Assembly: GCF_003234965.1 (NCBI RefSeq) | Contig: NZ_QKVK01000008.1 | Coordinates: forward strand, 1-64,000 | Source of the DNA: Aestuariivirga litoralis | GTDB taxonomy: Bacteria; Pseudomonadota; Alphaproteobacteria; Rhizobiales; Aestuariivirgaceae | DNA: 64,000 nucleotides | Direction of reading: 5' to 3' | Shown: positions 36,370-45,138 of the stretch, piece after piece | Numbering within the stretch: position 1 is the first letter of the stretch | Layout of the letters: every line of letters begins with the position of its first letter | The notes under the pieces: model-generated | Databases searched by the model: none | What the model was told of the DNA's origin: nothing | Seen by the model: only the letters and a program-made list of their open reading frames with translations | Position numbers and translations under genes: made by a program

Positions 36370-37314
36370 ATGCCGCATGATGTCTCGGTGATCGGCCTCT
36401 ACATCCTCGATGTGCTGGGCCGGCCCGTCACCCGCATCCCGGACCGCGGCAACGTCGACTTCATCGAGGAGATCCGCCTCACCGTCGCCGGCACGGCCGG
36501 GGGCACGGTGGTGGACACCGCGAAGCTCGGCCTGAAAAGCCTCGCCGTCGGCGCGGTGGGCGACGACGAGAAGGCCGACTGGGTGCTCCTCACGCTGGCG
36601 AAGCACGGCATCGACACCTCCGCCATGCAGCGCATCAAGGGTGTGCCCACCTCGGCCACCATCCTCAACGTGCGGCCGAACGGCGACCGCCCGGCGCTGC
36701 ACGTGCGCGGTGCGTCGGATCATTTCGACGTGCCGCCCGCGGCCTATGCGCAGGTCTTCGATGCGCCCATCATTCACCTGGGCGGCACGGGCCTGCTGAA
36801 GAGGCTCGATGGCCCGGCCTCGGTCACGCTGCTGAAGGAAGCGAAGCGCCGCGGCCGCACCGTCACCTTCGACCTCATTGCGGCGAGTGCCGAGACCATC
36901 GGAATCGTCGAGCCGCTGCTCCCTTATATCGACTATTTCATGCCATCGATCGAGGAAGCGAAAGACATGTCGGGGCAGGCCACGCCCGAGGACTGCGCGA
37001 AATTCTACCTCGACAGGGGGGCCGCCTGCTGCGTCTTCACGCTGGGTGGCGATGGTGCCTATTACGCCCACAGGGACGGCACGCGCCTCAGGTCGCCCGC
37101 CTACGAGATTCAGGTTGTCGACACCACGGGCTGCGGCGATGCCTTCGACGCAGGCTTCATTGCGGCGCTCCACCACAGGATGGACGTGGAGACATCGCTG
37201 CGCTTCGCGCAGGCCTCCGCCGGGCTCGTGGCCACGGGGCTCGGCTCGGATGCCGGCATCGTGAGCTTCGAAGACACACTCGACAAGATGAAGAACTGGA
37301 AGATCAAGCAATGA
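36370..37314 (+). CDS. PfkB-family carbohydrate kinase
   Basis: A 314-residue ribokinase/PfkB sugar kinase. The C-terminal anion hole and catalytic base are seen in TTGCGDAFDAGF (Asp near 259), and the N-terminal glycine motif in AGTAGGTVVDTAKLG. It would phosphorylate the imported sugar or its keto derivative in the cytosol. It begins one base after the small membrane protein and overlaps the SDR gene by four bases, so it is part of the same operon. Confidence 0.92.
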   Translation: MPHDVSVIGLYILDVLGRPVTRIPDRGNVDFIEEIRLTVAGTAGGTVVDTAKLGLKSLAVGAVGDDEKADWVLLTLAKHGIDTSAMQRIKGVPTSATILNVRPNGDRPALHVRGASDHFDVPPAAYAQVFDAPIIHLGGTGLLKRLDGPASVTLLKEAKRRGRTVTFDLIAASAETIGIVEPLLPYIDYFMPSIEEAKDMSGQATPEDCAKFYLDRGAACCVFTLGGDGAYYAHRDGTRLRSPAYEIQVVDTTGCGDAFDAGFIAALHHRMDVETSLRFAQASAGLVATGLGSDAGIVSFEDTLDKMKNWKIKQ

Positions 37315-38003
37315 GATTTCAAGGCAGGCGTGCCGTCGTCACCGGCGGTCTTTCAGGTATCGGCGAAGCGGTGGCGAAGCGCATCGAGGCCGAGGGCGGC
37401 AAGGTCGTCGTCTGGGACATGCAGGGCGGCATCAGGACCGACATCTCCAACTGGGACTCGGTGCAGGCCGCAGCGGCCGAGACCGTGCGCCAGCTCGGCG
37501 GCATCGACGTGCTGGTGAACAGCGCCGGTGTTGCCGGCCCCACCGCCACCGTGCTCGACGTCAGGATCGAGGACTGGCACCGCACCATCGCCATCAACCT
37601 CGATGGCACCTTCTTCACCAACCGCGCCGTGATCCCGCACATGATGGCCAATGACTATGGCCGCATCGTCAACATCGCCTCGATCGCCGGCAAGGAGGGG
37701 AACCCCAATGCCTCGGCCTATTCGGCCTCCAAGGCGGCGGTGATCGGCTTCACCAAGTCGCTGGCCAAGGAACTGGCCAAGACCAACATCACGGTCAACA
37801 GCGTGACGCCGGCCGCAGTGAGGACGCCGATCTTCGACCAGCTGCCGCAGAGCCACATCGACTTCATGCTCTCCAAGATTCCGAAGGGCCGGCTCGGCAA
37901 GGTGGACGAGGTGGCAAGTCTCGTGTGCTGGCTCGCCAGCGAGGAATGTTCCTTTTCGACGGGTGCGGTCTTCGACGTCTCCGGCGGCCGCGCCACCTAT
38001 TAG
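37311..38003 (+). CDS. Short-chain dehydrogenase/reductase, sugar operon
   Basis: A 230-residue classical SDR with the cofactor motif TGGLSGIGEAV (about 10-20), the NSAG structural motif near 67 and the catalytic YSASK near 137. The N-terminus, with an Asp after the second strand (VWDMQG), favours NAD. Its start overlaps the kinase stop. It probably oxidises a secondary hydroxyl of the same substrate that the kinase handles. Confidence 0.9.
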   Translation: MRFQGRRAVVTGGLSGIGEAVAKRIEAEGGKVVVWDMQGGIRTDISNWDSVQAAAAETVRQLGGIDVLVNSAGVAGPTATVLDVRIEDWHRTIAINLDGTFFTNRAVIPHMMANDYGRIVNIASIAGKEGNPNASAYSASKAAVIGFTKSLAKELAKTNITVNSVTPAAVRTPIFDQLPQSHIDFMLSKIPKGRLGKVDEVASLVCWLASEECSFSTGAVFDVSGGRATY

Positions 38004-38054
38004 CGGAACCCTTTCGCGGGTCACCGAGTTGGGCGGTGAGGGAAGGAGACCCTC

Positions 38055-38276
38055 ATGCCCAAGGATCCGAAACAGGTGAACCCCGACCTCCTGCGCCAGG
38101 AAATCGAGAAGGGCCGCATGGGCGACCGCGCGCTTGACAGGAAGCCCGGCGAAACCCCCGACACCGGCTTTTCCGAGGAGGACGAAGCCATCGTCTGGGA
38201 CGACGACCAGCGCCAGCTGGTCGAGAACCAGGACATGGACGAGATCGAAAAGGCGCGGGAGAAGCGGCCCCTCTGA
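38055..38276 (+). CDS. Hypothetical charged protein, 73 aa
   Basis: A short, highly charged, soluble protein with no Cys, no signal peptide and no membrane segment; Pro and Gly in the middle suggest disorder. A strong AAGGAGA ribosome site supports translation. I recognise no family. It ends six bases from the stop of the convergent SDR gene. Confidence 0.68.
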   Translation: MPKDPKQVNPDLLRQEIEKGRMGDRALDRKPGETPDTGFSEEDEAIVWDDDQRQLVENQDMDEIEKAREKRPL

Positions 38277-38282
38277 CCGCCC

Positions 38283-39053
38283 TCAGATCGCGGTATATCC
38301 CCCGTCCACCAGCAGGTCGTGCCCGCAGATCATGTCGGAGGCGGAGGAGGCGAGGAACAGGATCGCATCCGCCACCTCCATCGGCCTGCCGAAGCGGCCG
38401 CCGGGGATCTTGGCCTTCATCGGGTCGCCCTTTTCCGGCTGGCCCCAGACCTGCTCGCCCATCGGCGTGAGGATCACCGTGGGGCAGACGGTGTTGATCT
38501 GGATGTTGTGCTTCGCCCACTCCACCGTCATCACCTTGGTCAGCATGTTGAGGCCGCCCTTGGAGGCGCAATAGGCGGCGTGGCCCTCGAGGCCGACCAC
38601 GCCCGCCTGTGAGGAGACATTGATGATCTTGCCGCCCTTCCTCTCGATCATGCCGGGCACCAGTTCACGCGCGAGCAGGAAGGGCGCGCGCAGGTTCACC
38701 GCCATGGTGGCGTCCCAGTCGGCGACCCTGGCATCCTCCAGCCGGTCAATGAGCGCGATGCCGGCATTGTTGACGAGAATGTCGATCGCCCCGAAATAGG
38801 CCAGCGCATCATGCGCCGCCTTCACCGGCCCGTCGGCAGTCGCCATGTCGGCGGAGATCGCGACACAGCGCCGGCCCATGGCCTCGACGGCGGCCTTCAC
38901 TTCCGCAAGCCCCTCGCGGTCGCGGCCCACGGCGGCGATGTCGGCACCTGCATCGGCCAGCACCTTGGCTGTTTCGAGGCCGATCCCCTTGCTCGCCCCG
39001 GTCACCAGTGCATGCTTGCCCTTGAGGCCGAATCTTTTCGTCCAGTCACCCAT
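38283..39053 (-). CDS. Short-chain dehydrogenase/reductase, glucose-dehydrogenase-like
   Basis: A 256-residue classical SDR with TGASKGIGLETA (about 18-30), the NNAGIAL motif, catalytic Ser in VSSQAG and YCASK near 162. The VGRDREG sequence after the second strand favours NADP. I start it at 39053, where GGGAGGCGAGACA precedes ATG. It is divergent from the mutarotase-like gene and may oxidise or reduce the same sugar family, such as an L-rhamnose or L-fucose-like hexose. Confidence 0.9.
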   Translation of the reverse strand: MGDWTKRFGLKGKHALVTGASKGIGLETAKVLADAGADIAAVGRDREGLAEVKAAVEAMGRRCVAISADMATADGPVKAAHDALAYFGAIDILVNNAGIALIDRLEDARVADWDATMAVNLRAPFLLARELVPGMIERKGGKIINVSSQAGVVGLEGHAAYCASKGGLNMLTKVMTVEWAKHNIQINTVCPTVILTPMGEQVWGQPEKGDPMKAKIPGGRFGRPMEVADAILFLASSASDMICGHDLLVDGGYTAI

Positions 39054-39127
39054 TGTCTCGCCTCCCGTTTCTGGCAATCTTCGTGTGGAGAGAGGCGCCG
39101 GTCAATGGCGGCGGGAGGGAATCGCAC

Positions 39128-39457
39128 ATGCAGAGAATGGGACGCGTCATCAAGCTGAAGCCGGAGGTCATTCCGGAATACAAGCGCATCCATGCCGATG
39201 TCTGGCCCGAGGTGCTGAAGTCGATCCGCGATTCGAACATCCGCAACTACACCATCTTCCTGAAGGAGCCGGAGAACATCCTCTTCGCCTACTGGGAATA
39301 TCACGGCGACAATTTCGCGCTCGACATGCTCAAGATGGCCGGTGTCGAACGCATGCAGGAGTGGTGGAAAATCACCGACCCCATGCAGGTGCCCTTCGAG
39401 ACGCGCAAGGACGGCGAGTGGTGGGCGGACATGGAGAACGTGTTCCACACGGATTGA
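39128..39457 (+). CDS. rhaM: L-rhamnose mutarotase-like protein
   Basis: This 109-residue dimeric alpha/beta-barrel protein has the RhaM signature: YKRIHADVWPEVL with the active His22-type residue, NYTIFL, WEYHGDN and EWW near the end. Such enzymes interconvert alpha and beta anomers of L-rhamnose or L-fucose. The ATG at 39128 gives the usual length. Its presence suggests a 6-deoxyhexose or similar sugar is handled by this island, though no rhaA, rhaB or rhaD is visible. Confidence 0.88.
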   Translation: MQRMGRVIKLKPEVIPEYKRIHADVWPEVLKSIRDSNIRNYTIFLKEPENILFAYWEYHGDNFALDMLKMAGVERMQEWWKITDPMQVPFETRKDGEWWADMENVFHTD

Positions 39458-39478
39458 GTTTTACCGACCCCACACTCT

Positions 39479-39553
39479 CATCATGCCCGGGCTCGTCCCG
39501 GGCATCCTTTTGGGTGACGCAAAAGGATACGCGGGACAAGCCCGCGTATGATG
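39479..39553. repeat. Palindromic repeat family B, copy 3
   Basis: CATCATGCCCGGGCTCGTCC leads into a CCCGGGC stem-loop; a second stem GCGGGACAAGCCCGC ends in ATGATGG. It begins 21 bases after the rhaM stop and ends 28 bases before the convergent SRPBCC gene stop. Confidence 0.88.
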
Positions 39554-39581
39554 GGGAGGGAGTCTGGTGATGGAGGCTGAG

Positions 39582-40514
39582 CTACCTCTTCCGCTTCGTC
39601 CCGAAGTAGTTCCGCTCCAGTTCCGCGAAGGCGCGCTGGTAGACGTTCTGTTCCGTCCGCGGGATCAGCACCACGTCGTCCTCGGGGCTTGCCACCCAGT
39701 CGCCGGTCCAGACGCCGAATGTGGTGTTGTCGGCCGTCACCGGCCAGAGGCGCGGGCCCGAGACATAGTTCATCCAGGGAATGTCGCACTTGGTGATGCG
39801 GTAGGAGAAGCTCCGCTCACGGTCGTCGAGGTGAAGGAGTTCCTCGTTCAGGTGCCCCTCGCCGAAATAGAAGTCGCGGATGCCGGAGACCTTGTCGGAG
39901 CGCTGCCGCTTCAGCATGTGCATCTTCGTGATCTCGCCATGCCAGCCGCCCATGGAGGCGAAGTCGCGCATGATCTTCCAGACGCCATCGACCGGCGCCT
40001 TGATGACGCGCGAGGTCCAGACCTTGTTGGGCTGGAAGCCCTTCCAGCGTTCGGCACCTCCGGGCTTTTCAGGCTTCGTCTTGGCCAGCAGCCGGGCGAG
40101 GTTCTTGAAGTTCGCCGCGAAAACGTCGTTGGAGACGATCTTCTCGTATTTCCCCTCATCCCCCGGTGCCTCGTCGAAGGTCGCCTCCCATTCGGCGAAG
40201 GTCTGGTCGGTGTGGGTGACGGGATAGAGCCTGAGTGTCGCGAGATAGTTCTTCACCGGGAAGGCGGGGGTCTCGAAGTTATAGCTGAAGCAGCGCCTGG
40301 CATCGTCCAGCATCAGCAGGCGCTCGCGCACATGGGCACCATTGTGGAGGTGGAAGGAGCGGATGCATCCGACGACGTCGGAGTCCAGTCCCTTCTCGAT
40401 CTTGGAGCTCTTCACGCCGGCCGCCCAGTTCGGCAATCCGTTGAAGTCGCGCACGATGGACCAGACGGTCTCGACGGGGGCCTTCAGGATGATCGATGCA
40501 TAGGCGCGGGCCAT
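39582..40514 (-). CDS. Tandem SRPBCC (Bet v 1-like) protein
   Basis: The 310-residue protein is two similar SRPBCC domains in a row. The first, about 1-150, begins SIILKAPVETVWSIVRDFNG; the second, about 160-305, begins SRVIKAPVDGVWKIMRDFAS. Both have the strand-helix start, a WPVT or YPVT strand and a long C-terminal helix. SRPBCC folds enclose a hydrophobic ligand pocket and act as cyclases, transfer proteins or ligand sensors. Tandem duplication in one chain is uncommon. It is the last gene of a three-gene operon. Function unknown. Confidence 0.85.
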   Translation of the reverse strand: MARAYASIILKAPVETVWSIVRDFNGLPNWAAGVKSSKIEKGLDSDVVGCIRSFHLHNGAHVRERLLMLDDARRCFSYNFETPAFPVKNYLATLRLYPVTHTDQTFAEWEATFDEAPGDEGKYEKIVSNDVFAANFKNLARLLAKTKPEKPGGAERWKGFQPNKVWTSRVIKAPVDGVWKIMRDFASMGGWHGEITKMHMLKRQRSDKVSGIRDFYFGEGHLNEELLHLDDRERSFSYRITKCDIPWMNYVSGPRLWPVTADNTTFGVWTGDWVASPEDDVVLIPRTEQNVYQRAFAELERNYFGTKRKR

Positions 40515-40515
40515 T

Positions 40516-41718
40516 CTACTGTCCTCTGGTGATGTCGCGGAAATGGTGGACGGCGGCCTCGGCAAAGGCCGGGTCGTTGATGTGGGCGTCGATCTCGACG
40601 AGCTGGCGGTTGGCTGCAGGCCTCCAGCCTTCGCGGATGGCCGCGAAGAGGGCCGCATCGGCGGCAGGATCATGGAAGGGCTTGCCGGGCGCATCGATGG
40701 CGGAAACGCCCCGGAGCGGCAGCAGGAAGCGCGCCGGGCCTTCCATGCGGTTGACGCGCTCGACGATCCAGCGGCCGATGGCGGCATTCTCGCCGGCCGT
40801 GGTGCGCATCAGCGTCACCTGTGCGTTGTGCACATAGAGGTTCCGTGCACCGAACTGCGCCGGCACCGTCTCGCGCCCGCCGAAATTCACCATGTCGCAG
40901 GCGCCCACCGAGCCGACCCAGGGGATGCGCCTGCGGATCACGGCGCCGAAACGGTCCTCCGTGCACGGAAGAACGCCGCCAAAGAGATGGTCCGCCACCT
41001 CGGTCGTGGTGATGTCGAGCGCAGCCGTGATGAGGCCTGAATCGATCAGCTTCTCCAGGCACTGCCCGCCGGTGCCGGTGGCGTGGAAGACGAAACATTC
41101 GCAATCACCCTCGATCAGGTGGCGGATCTGGGTGATGCAGGGTGTGGTGACGCCGAACATGGTGAGGCCCACGGCGCGCCGGGCCTCACCGCCGGCGGGA
41201 ATGGCATTCAGTGCCATGCCGGCTGCGGCATGGGCGGCATTGCCGATCACGGTGCGGGTGATGGCGTTCAGCCCCGCCACATCGGCCACCGCATGCATCA
41301 TCATGATGTCGGTGGGCCCGACGTAAGGCGCCACATTGCCCGAGGCCATGGTGGAGACCATCAGCTTCGGCACGCCGATCGGCAGCCGCCGCATCGCCTC
41401 CGTCACCATCGAGGTGTTGCCGCCACCGCCAAGGCCCAGCACCGCGCCGATGTCATTGCGCGAGAGCAGGAAGCGCCCCAACGCCTCCGCCATGGCTGCA
41501 ACCGCCTTGCCCCGGTCGGCATGGCCCAGCACCGCGTCCGCGCCGGCGGGGTGGTGCTTCGCCACCGTCTCCGGTGTCACGTCGGCCTGTGCCGTGCTCG
41601 GCGTGGTCGAGATGTCGACGAGCAGGGCAGGGGATCCGGCCTTCTGCACCTGCTCGATCGCGTAGCGGAGTTCCGCCTCCTTGGTGTCGCAGGTGCCGAT
41701 GACGTGGACGGGCTTCAC
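40516..41718 (-). CDS. Tm-1-like / UPF0261 ATP-binding domain protein
   Basis: A 400-residue UPF0261 protein, the bacterial counterpart of the N-terminal domain of the tomato Tm-1 virus-resistance protein. It shows the start VHVIGTCDTKEAEL, Gly-rich GLGGGGNTSMVTEAM near 97-112 and FHATGTGGQCLEKLI near 210. The family binds ATP; its natural reaction is not settled. In many bacteria it is next to, or fused to, a TIM-barrel signalling-type protein. Here the coupled partner (four-base overlap) is a sugar-epimerase-like barrel, and the other neighbour is the tandem SRPBCC protein. Confidence 0.88.
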   Translation of the reverse strand: MKPVHVIGTCDTKEAELRYAIEQVQKAGSPALLVDISTTPSTAQADVTPETVAKHHPAGADAVLGHADRGKAVAAMAEALGRFLLSRNDIGAVLGLGGGGNTSMVTEAMRRLPIGVPKLMVSTMASGNVAPYVGPTDIMMMHAVADVAGLNAITRTVIGNAAHAAAGMALNAIPAGGEARRAVGLTMFGVTTPCITQIRHLIEGDCECFVFHATGTGGQCLEKLIDSGLITAALDITTTEVADHLFGGVLPCTEDRFGAVIRRRIPWVGSVGACDMVNFGGRETVPAQFGARNLYVHNAQVTLMRTTAGENAAIGRWIVERVNRMEGPARFLLPLRGVSAIDAPGKPFHDPAADAALFAAIREGWRPAANRQLVEIDAHINDPAFAEAAVHHFRDITRGQ

Positions 41719-42557
41719 GCCTTTGCCCAGCCCTGCTTCATGTTGCGGAAGCCGAGCTTGTAGACCTCTTCCGGCGAGGGCGCGAAGTCGCGCCAGACGC
41801 GCGTTGCCGCGGCCAGTGCGGGCATGGAGCGCCCGAAGGCCTCGATGGTGAGCCAGCCGTCATATCTTGCCTTCTTCAGCGCCTTGTAGGTTTCAGGCCA
41901 CGGCACATGGCCCTTGCCGGGCGTGCCACGATCATTCTCGGAGATGTGGACATGCACCATGTGCGGGCGGATGGTCTTGATCGCGCCCACCGGATCCTTC
42001 TCCTCGATGTTCGCGTGGAAGGTGTCATACATGCCCTGGATGTGGGGGTGGTTCACCTCGTCGAGGTAATCATTCAGCTGCTGCATCGTGTTCAGGAAAT
42101 AGCATTCGAAGCGGTTCAGGGCCTCGAGCGCGAAGGTGATGCCCTTGCGCCCGGCATAATCGCCCGCCTTCTTGTGGAAGGAGAGTGCGCGCCTGCGTTC
42201 GGCCGATGTCGCGGGGTTGCCGGAGAAGTAACCAAGCTCCGAATGCATCGGCCCGCCAAGGATGGGCGCGCCGAGGGCTGCGCAGCAGTCCACCGTCCAC
42301 CTGGCATAATCGAGTGCGGCGGCTTGGGCAGCCTTGTCGGCGGACAGCGGATTCTTGCCCTGGATGACGCTCACAACCGAACGTTCAAGCCCGATCCTGT
42401 CGAGGAGGTCACCGAGCCTTGCATAGTGGTCGGGCGTTCCTTCGAACATCGGGATCTCGACCCCGTCATAGCCCGTCTTCTTCAGCGCGCGCAGGATGGG
42501 CTCATGCGCCTCGGTGACATGCGGCGTCCACAGCAGAAGATTGAATCCCAGCTTCAT
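41715..42557 (-). CDS. D-tagatose/D-psicose 3-epimerase-like TIM-barrel protein
   Basis: A 280-residue xylose-isomerase-like barrel with metal ligands expected of ketose 3-epimerases: Glu in FALEALNRFE, Asp in YDTFHANIEE, His in VHVHISENDRG and Glu in LTIEAFGRS. It should epimerise a ketose at C3 with Mn or Mg. The ATG at 42557 begins the natural MKLGFNLLLW. It heads the operon with the Tm-1-like and SRPBCC genes, divergent from the DJ-1/PfpI gene. Confidence 0.88.
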   Translation of the reverse strand: MKLGFNLLLWTPHVTEAHEPILRALKKTGYDGVEIPMFEGTPDHYARLGDLLDRIGLERSVVSVIQGKNPLSADKAAQAAALDYARWTVDCCAALGAPILGGPMHSELGYFSGNPATSAERRRALSFHKKAGDYAGRKGITFALEALNRFECYFLNTMQQLNDYLDEVNHPHIQGMYDTFHANIEEKDPVGAIKTIRPHMVHVHISENDRGTPGKGHVPWPETYKALKKARYDGWLTIEAFGRSMPALAAATRVWRDFAPSPEEVYKLGFRNMKQGWAKA

Positions 42558-42651
42558 TCGGCGTGCCCTCCCTGCACGGAACACAGGACAAACCGTCTCG
42601 CGCCTCTTGTCAATTCCTGATATACGTCTTGCATTCAGGAGGACCCCCCAG

Positions 42652-43404
42652 ATGAACAAGCCGCATGAGCCCGCTTCCGCCACCAATGCCGCCCTGTTGC
42701 GCGCCCAGGCCTTCATGACGCCGTCGCCGGTGCCGTCGATCTCGACCGAGCTTCTCGTCTCGGCCGATGGCGAGTTGAACCGCGAGCTTCATCACTTCCT
42801 GTTCGACCCGCCGTCAAACCCCGAGCTGCTCAAGGGCAAGAAGATCGCCATCTGCTGCACCAATGGCGTGGAGGAGGTGGAGATCACCGGCGCCATGAAA
42901 TGGCTCACCGAGCATGGCGCCACGGTGCACGTCGTCGCCCCGCGCATCGGCGAGTTCCACCCGACGCTGGGCCTGCGCTTCCCGCCGCTCACCAAGACGC
43001 ATGTTCTTGCCATCCGCCTCATGGAGAATGCCGGCTGGCTCGAGATCAACTGCTACATGGACGAGGCGAAGGTGGCGGATTACGACGCCTGCATCTTCCC
43101 GGGCGGCTGCTGGAATCCGGATGCGCTGCGCGCCGACAAGCACGCGCAGAAATTCGTGCAGGACATGCTGGCCTCCGGCAAGCCCACCTGCGCCATCTGC
43201 CACGGCCAGTGGGTGATGGTGAGTGCAGGTATCCTCAAGGGCAAGAAGGCCACTGCCGTGTGGAACATCCACCCGGACCTCGCCAATGCCGGGGCCACCG
43301 TGCTGGACGAGCCCTGCGTGGTCGACGGCAACCTGATCACCGCCCGCTTCCCCTATGACCTGCCGCGCATGGTGGATGCGCTGGTGAAGCAGTTGGTGAA
43401 ATGA
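42652..43404 (+). CDS. DJ-1/PfpI family protein with N-terminal extension
   Basis: A 250-residue class I glutamine amidotransferase-like protein. The DJ-1/PfpI domain runs from about 65 (KKIAICCTNGVEEVEI) to 248, with nucleophile Cys183 in AICHGQW and a metal or acid region near VEEVE. About 60 residues before the domain have no obvious motif. Members are deglycase-like, protease or chaperone proteins. GGAGG precedes the ATG. It is divergent from the epimerase operon, so the two may answer to the same signal, for example reactive keto sugars. Confidence 0.87.
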   Translation: MNKPHEPASATNAALLRAQAFMTPSPVPSISTELLVSADGELNRELHHFLFDPPSNPELLKGKKIAICCTNGVEEVEITGAMKWLTEHGATVHVVAPRIGEFHPTLGLRFPPLTKTHVLAIRLMENAGWLEINCYMDEAKVADYDACIFPGGCWNPDALRADKHAQKFVQDMLASGKPTCAICHGQWVMVSAGILKGKKATAVWNIHPDLANAGATVLDEPCVVDGNLITARFPYDLPRMVDALVKQLVK

Positions 43405-43431
43405 GTAACACCCGGGTCGCTCTCTGACCTT

Positions 43432-43508
43432 CATCATCGCCGGGCTCGACCCGGCGATCCTTTTTGGCGGCGACCAAAAGGATGCCCGGGTCGAGCCCGG
43501 GCATGATG
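43432..43508. repeat. Palindromic repeat family B, copy 4
   Basis: CATCATCGCCGGGCTCGACC opens the first stem-loop and CCCGGGTCGAGCCCGGGCAT the second, with ATGATGG at the end. It starts 27 bases after the DJ-1/PfpI stop, in the gap to the convergent Ni/Co permease. Confidence 0.88.
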
Positions 43509-43524
43509 GGCAGGGAGGGGTTCG

Positions 43525-44235
43525 TTACCCGAACAGCACCGTGCCCGTCTCCACCAGCGTGTGGAGGCCGATGGCGATGGCGAAGAGGCCGGCCAGCGCC
43601 TGGAAGCCGCGGGTGGCCCAGGTGAGCGTCATGGCGGTGTAGGACAGCGGAACGGCGATCACCGCCGAGAAGAGCGCCATGCCGGCGATCGAGCCCAGGC
43701 CGAACAGCAGTATGAAGGCGACACCGAGCGGAATGCTGGGGGCGGTCGAGGCGGCGAGTGCGACAAGGGCTGCGGAGCCCGCCAGGCCGTGCATCATGCC
43801 GACCGCGAGGCTCCGCCGCCAGCCGCCCGCGGGGTGGGCATGGCCATGGCGGCTCAGCGCGTGGTTCTTCACGTCGCCGGCATGGCTGTGGGCGTGGAAG
43901 TGCACGTTCTCCGCCCCGTGGCGGTGGGTGTGAAAGTGAACGCGGTCACGCAGCAGCACATAGAGCAGGCGGGCGCCGAGCAGCACCATCATGATGCCCA
44001 CCGCGAATTCGAGCCCGCTGGCCAGCCGGCCGCTCAAGGTGAGTTCGAGCGCATAGACGGCGCCGCCGAAGGCCCCCAGCACCAGCGCATGGCCCAGGCC
44101 CCAGACCGCGCCATGACGGATGATATTGCGAACCCCCTTCTTGTCGGCGGTCAGCGAGGCCACGGCGGCGATGTGGTCGGCCTCCAGCGCGTGCTGGAGC
44201 CCGAGGAGGAAACCGAAGAAAACCCAGGTGAGCAT
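43525..44235 (-). CDS. Nickel/cobalt permease, NiCoT-like
   Basis: A 236-residue membrane protein with about six helices and the metal-permease signature HALEADH (His15, Asp20, His21; HX4DH). A His-rich cytosolic loop near 95-130 (HFHTHRHG, HFHAHSHAG, HGHAH) can hold Ni or Co. I start at 44235, the MLTWVFFGFLLGLQ beginning; upstream codons lie in a repeat. No urease, hydrogenase or cobalamin genes are near. It is related to UreH/RcnA-like permeases, so import or export is uncertain. Confidence 0.85.
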   Translation of the reverse strand: MLTWVFFGFLLGLQHALEADHIAAVASLTADKKGVRNIIRHGAVWGLGHALVLGAFGGAVYALELTLSGRLASGLEFAVGIMMVLLGARLLYVLLRDRVHFHTHRHGAENVHFHAHSHAGDVKNHALSRHGHAHPAGGWRRSLAVGMMHGLAGSAALVALAASTAPSIPLGVAFILLFGLGSIAGMALFSAVIAVPLSYTAMTLTWATRGFQALAGLFAIAIGLHTLVETGTVLFG

Positions 44236-44300
44236 GGGAGAGCTATAGACTGGCGCGGGGCTGCAGGCGAGGGTTGTTTGCGGCAGGCCTCCTCTCACTT

Positions 44301-44386
44301 CCGTCACCCCGGCGAAAGCCGGGGTCCAGCTTTGGGTCAAGGCGCGCGAAGAGAAAGCGGGGTCCCGGCTTTCGCCGGGATGACGG
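44301..44386. repeat. Palindromic repeat family A, copy between permease and MBL genes
   Basis: The ends CCGTCACCCCGGCGAAAGCC and GGCTTTCGCCGGGATGACGG are identical to those of the copy at 7904; only the central ~40 bases differ. It ends one base before the MBL gene stop codon. Confidence 0.9.
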
Positions 44387-44387
44387 C

Positions 44388-45134
44388 CTAAGGGGCCAGA
44401 TGACAGCCCGGCTTGCGGTGGCCTGCCACGTAGTCGTCGATCAGTTGGCGGTAGCGCACGGGGCCGAAGCTGGGGAAGTGGCCGCCGTGGACGATCGACA
44501 CGGGGAGTGCCCGCAGGCGGTCGAGGGTCTCGACATAGACGGGGATATCGGAGTGGTAGGCGTCATCGATCAGCGGCCCGTCATAGATGATGTCGCCGGA
44601 GAGGAAGATGCCGGTCCTGCGCTCGAACAGGCCGATGCCGCCAGGGGAATGGCCCGGCGTGTGCACCACCTCGAAGGCGCGGTCGCCGAGGTCCACGACG
44701 TCGCCCTGCTCGAGGATGCGCTCCGCCCTGGCGGGCTTCACGTGGTATTTCGTCTGGTCCCAGCCTTGCGGTGGGCGGATGAACATGTCGTCGGTGGCGT
44801 AATGGGCGAGGATCAGGTCGTTCTGCGGGTCGGCGAGGATCGCCGCTTCGGCGGAGTGGACGGCACAGTGGCCGAATTCGTGGTGGCAGCCGATGTGGTC
44901 GAAGTGGGTGTGGCTCGCCACACAGGCGATGTCGCGCTCGGAGACGAGCGGCACATGGGCGCGCAGGCTGAAGTGGCCGAGGCCGGAATCGAACAGCAGG
45001 TCACGGTCGCGGCCGCGCACGTGCCACATGTTGCAGCGGAAGAAGGGCTTGATCCAGGGCTCGTGGATCAGCGTCACGCCGTCGGCGAAGCGCAGCGTCT
45101 CGTACCATTCGGTGGCGCTGATGCGGAGGTCCAT
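44388..45134 (-). CDS. MBL-fold metallo-hydrolase
   Basis: A 248-residue metallo-beta-lactamase-fold protein with SHTHFDHIG (HxHxDH metal motif), HTPGHSPGGIGLF for the third His and SGDIIYDG for the bridging Asp. Enzymes of this type open thioesters, lactones or cyclic esters. Only four bases separate its stop side from the PotA-like gene start side, so it belongs to the 3' end of the polyamine importer operon, downstream of potA. Substrate unknown. Confidence 0.88.
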   Translation of the reverse strand: MDLRISATEWYETLRFADGVTLIHEPWIKPFFRCNMWHVRGRDRDLLFDSGLGHFSLRAHVPLVSERDIACVASHTHFDHIGCHHEFGHCAVHSAEAAILADPQNDLILAHYATDDMFIRPPQGWDQTKYHVKPARAERILEQGDVVDLGDRAFEVVHTPGHSPGGIGLFERRTGIFLSGDIIYDGPLIDDAYHSDIPVYVETLDRLRALPVSIVHGGHFPSFGPVRYRQLIDDYVAGHRKPGCHLAP

Positions 45135-45138
45135 GGGC

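Noticed and set aside
42585-42613. TTGACA on the minus strand as promoter of the epimerase operon
   Set aside because: The -35 is perfect but the best -10 at the right spacing (TGTCCT) matches only three of six bases; too weak to list.
44236-44300. Cobalamin riboswitch before the Ni/Co permease
   Set aside because: The leader is only about 65 bases and lacks a B12-box-like sequence.
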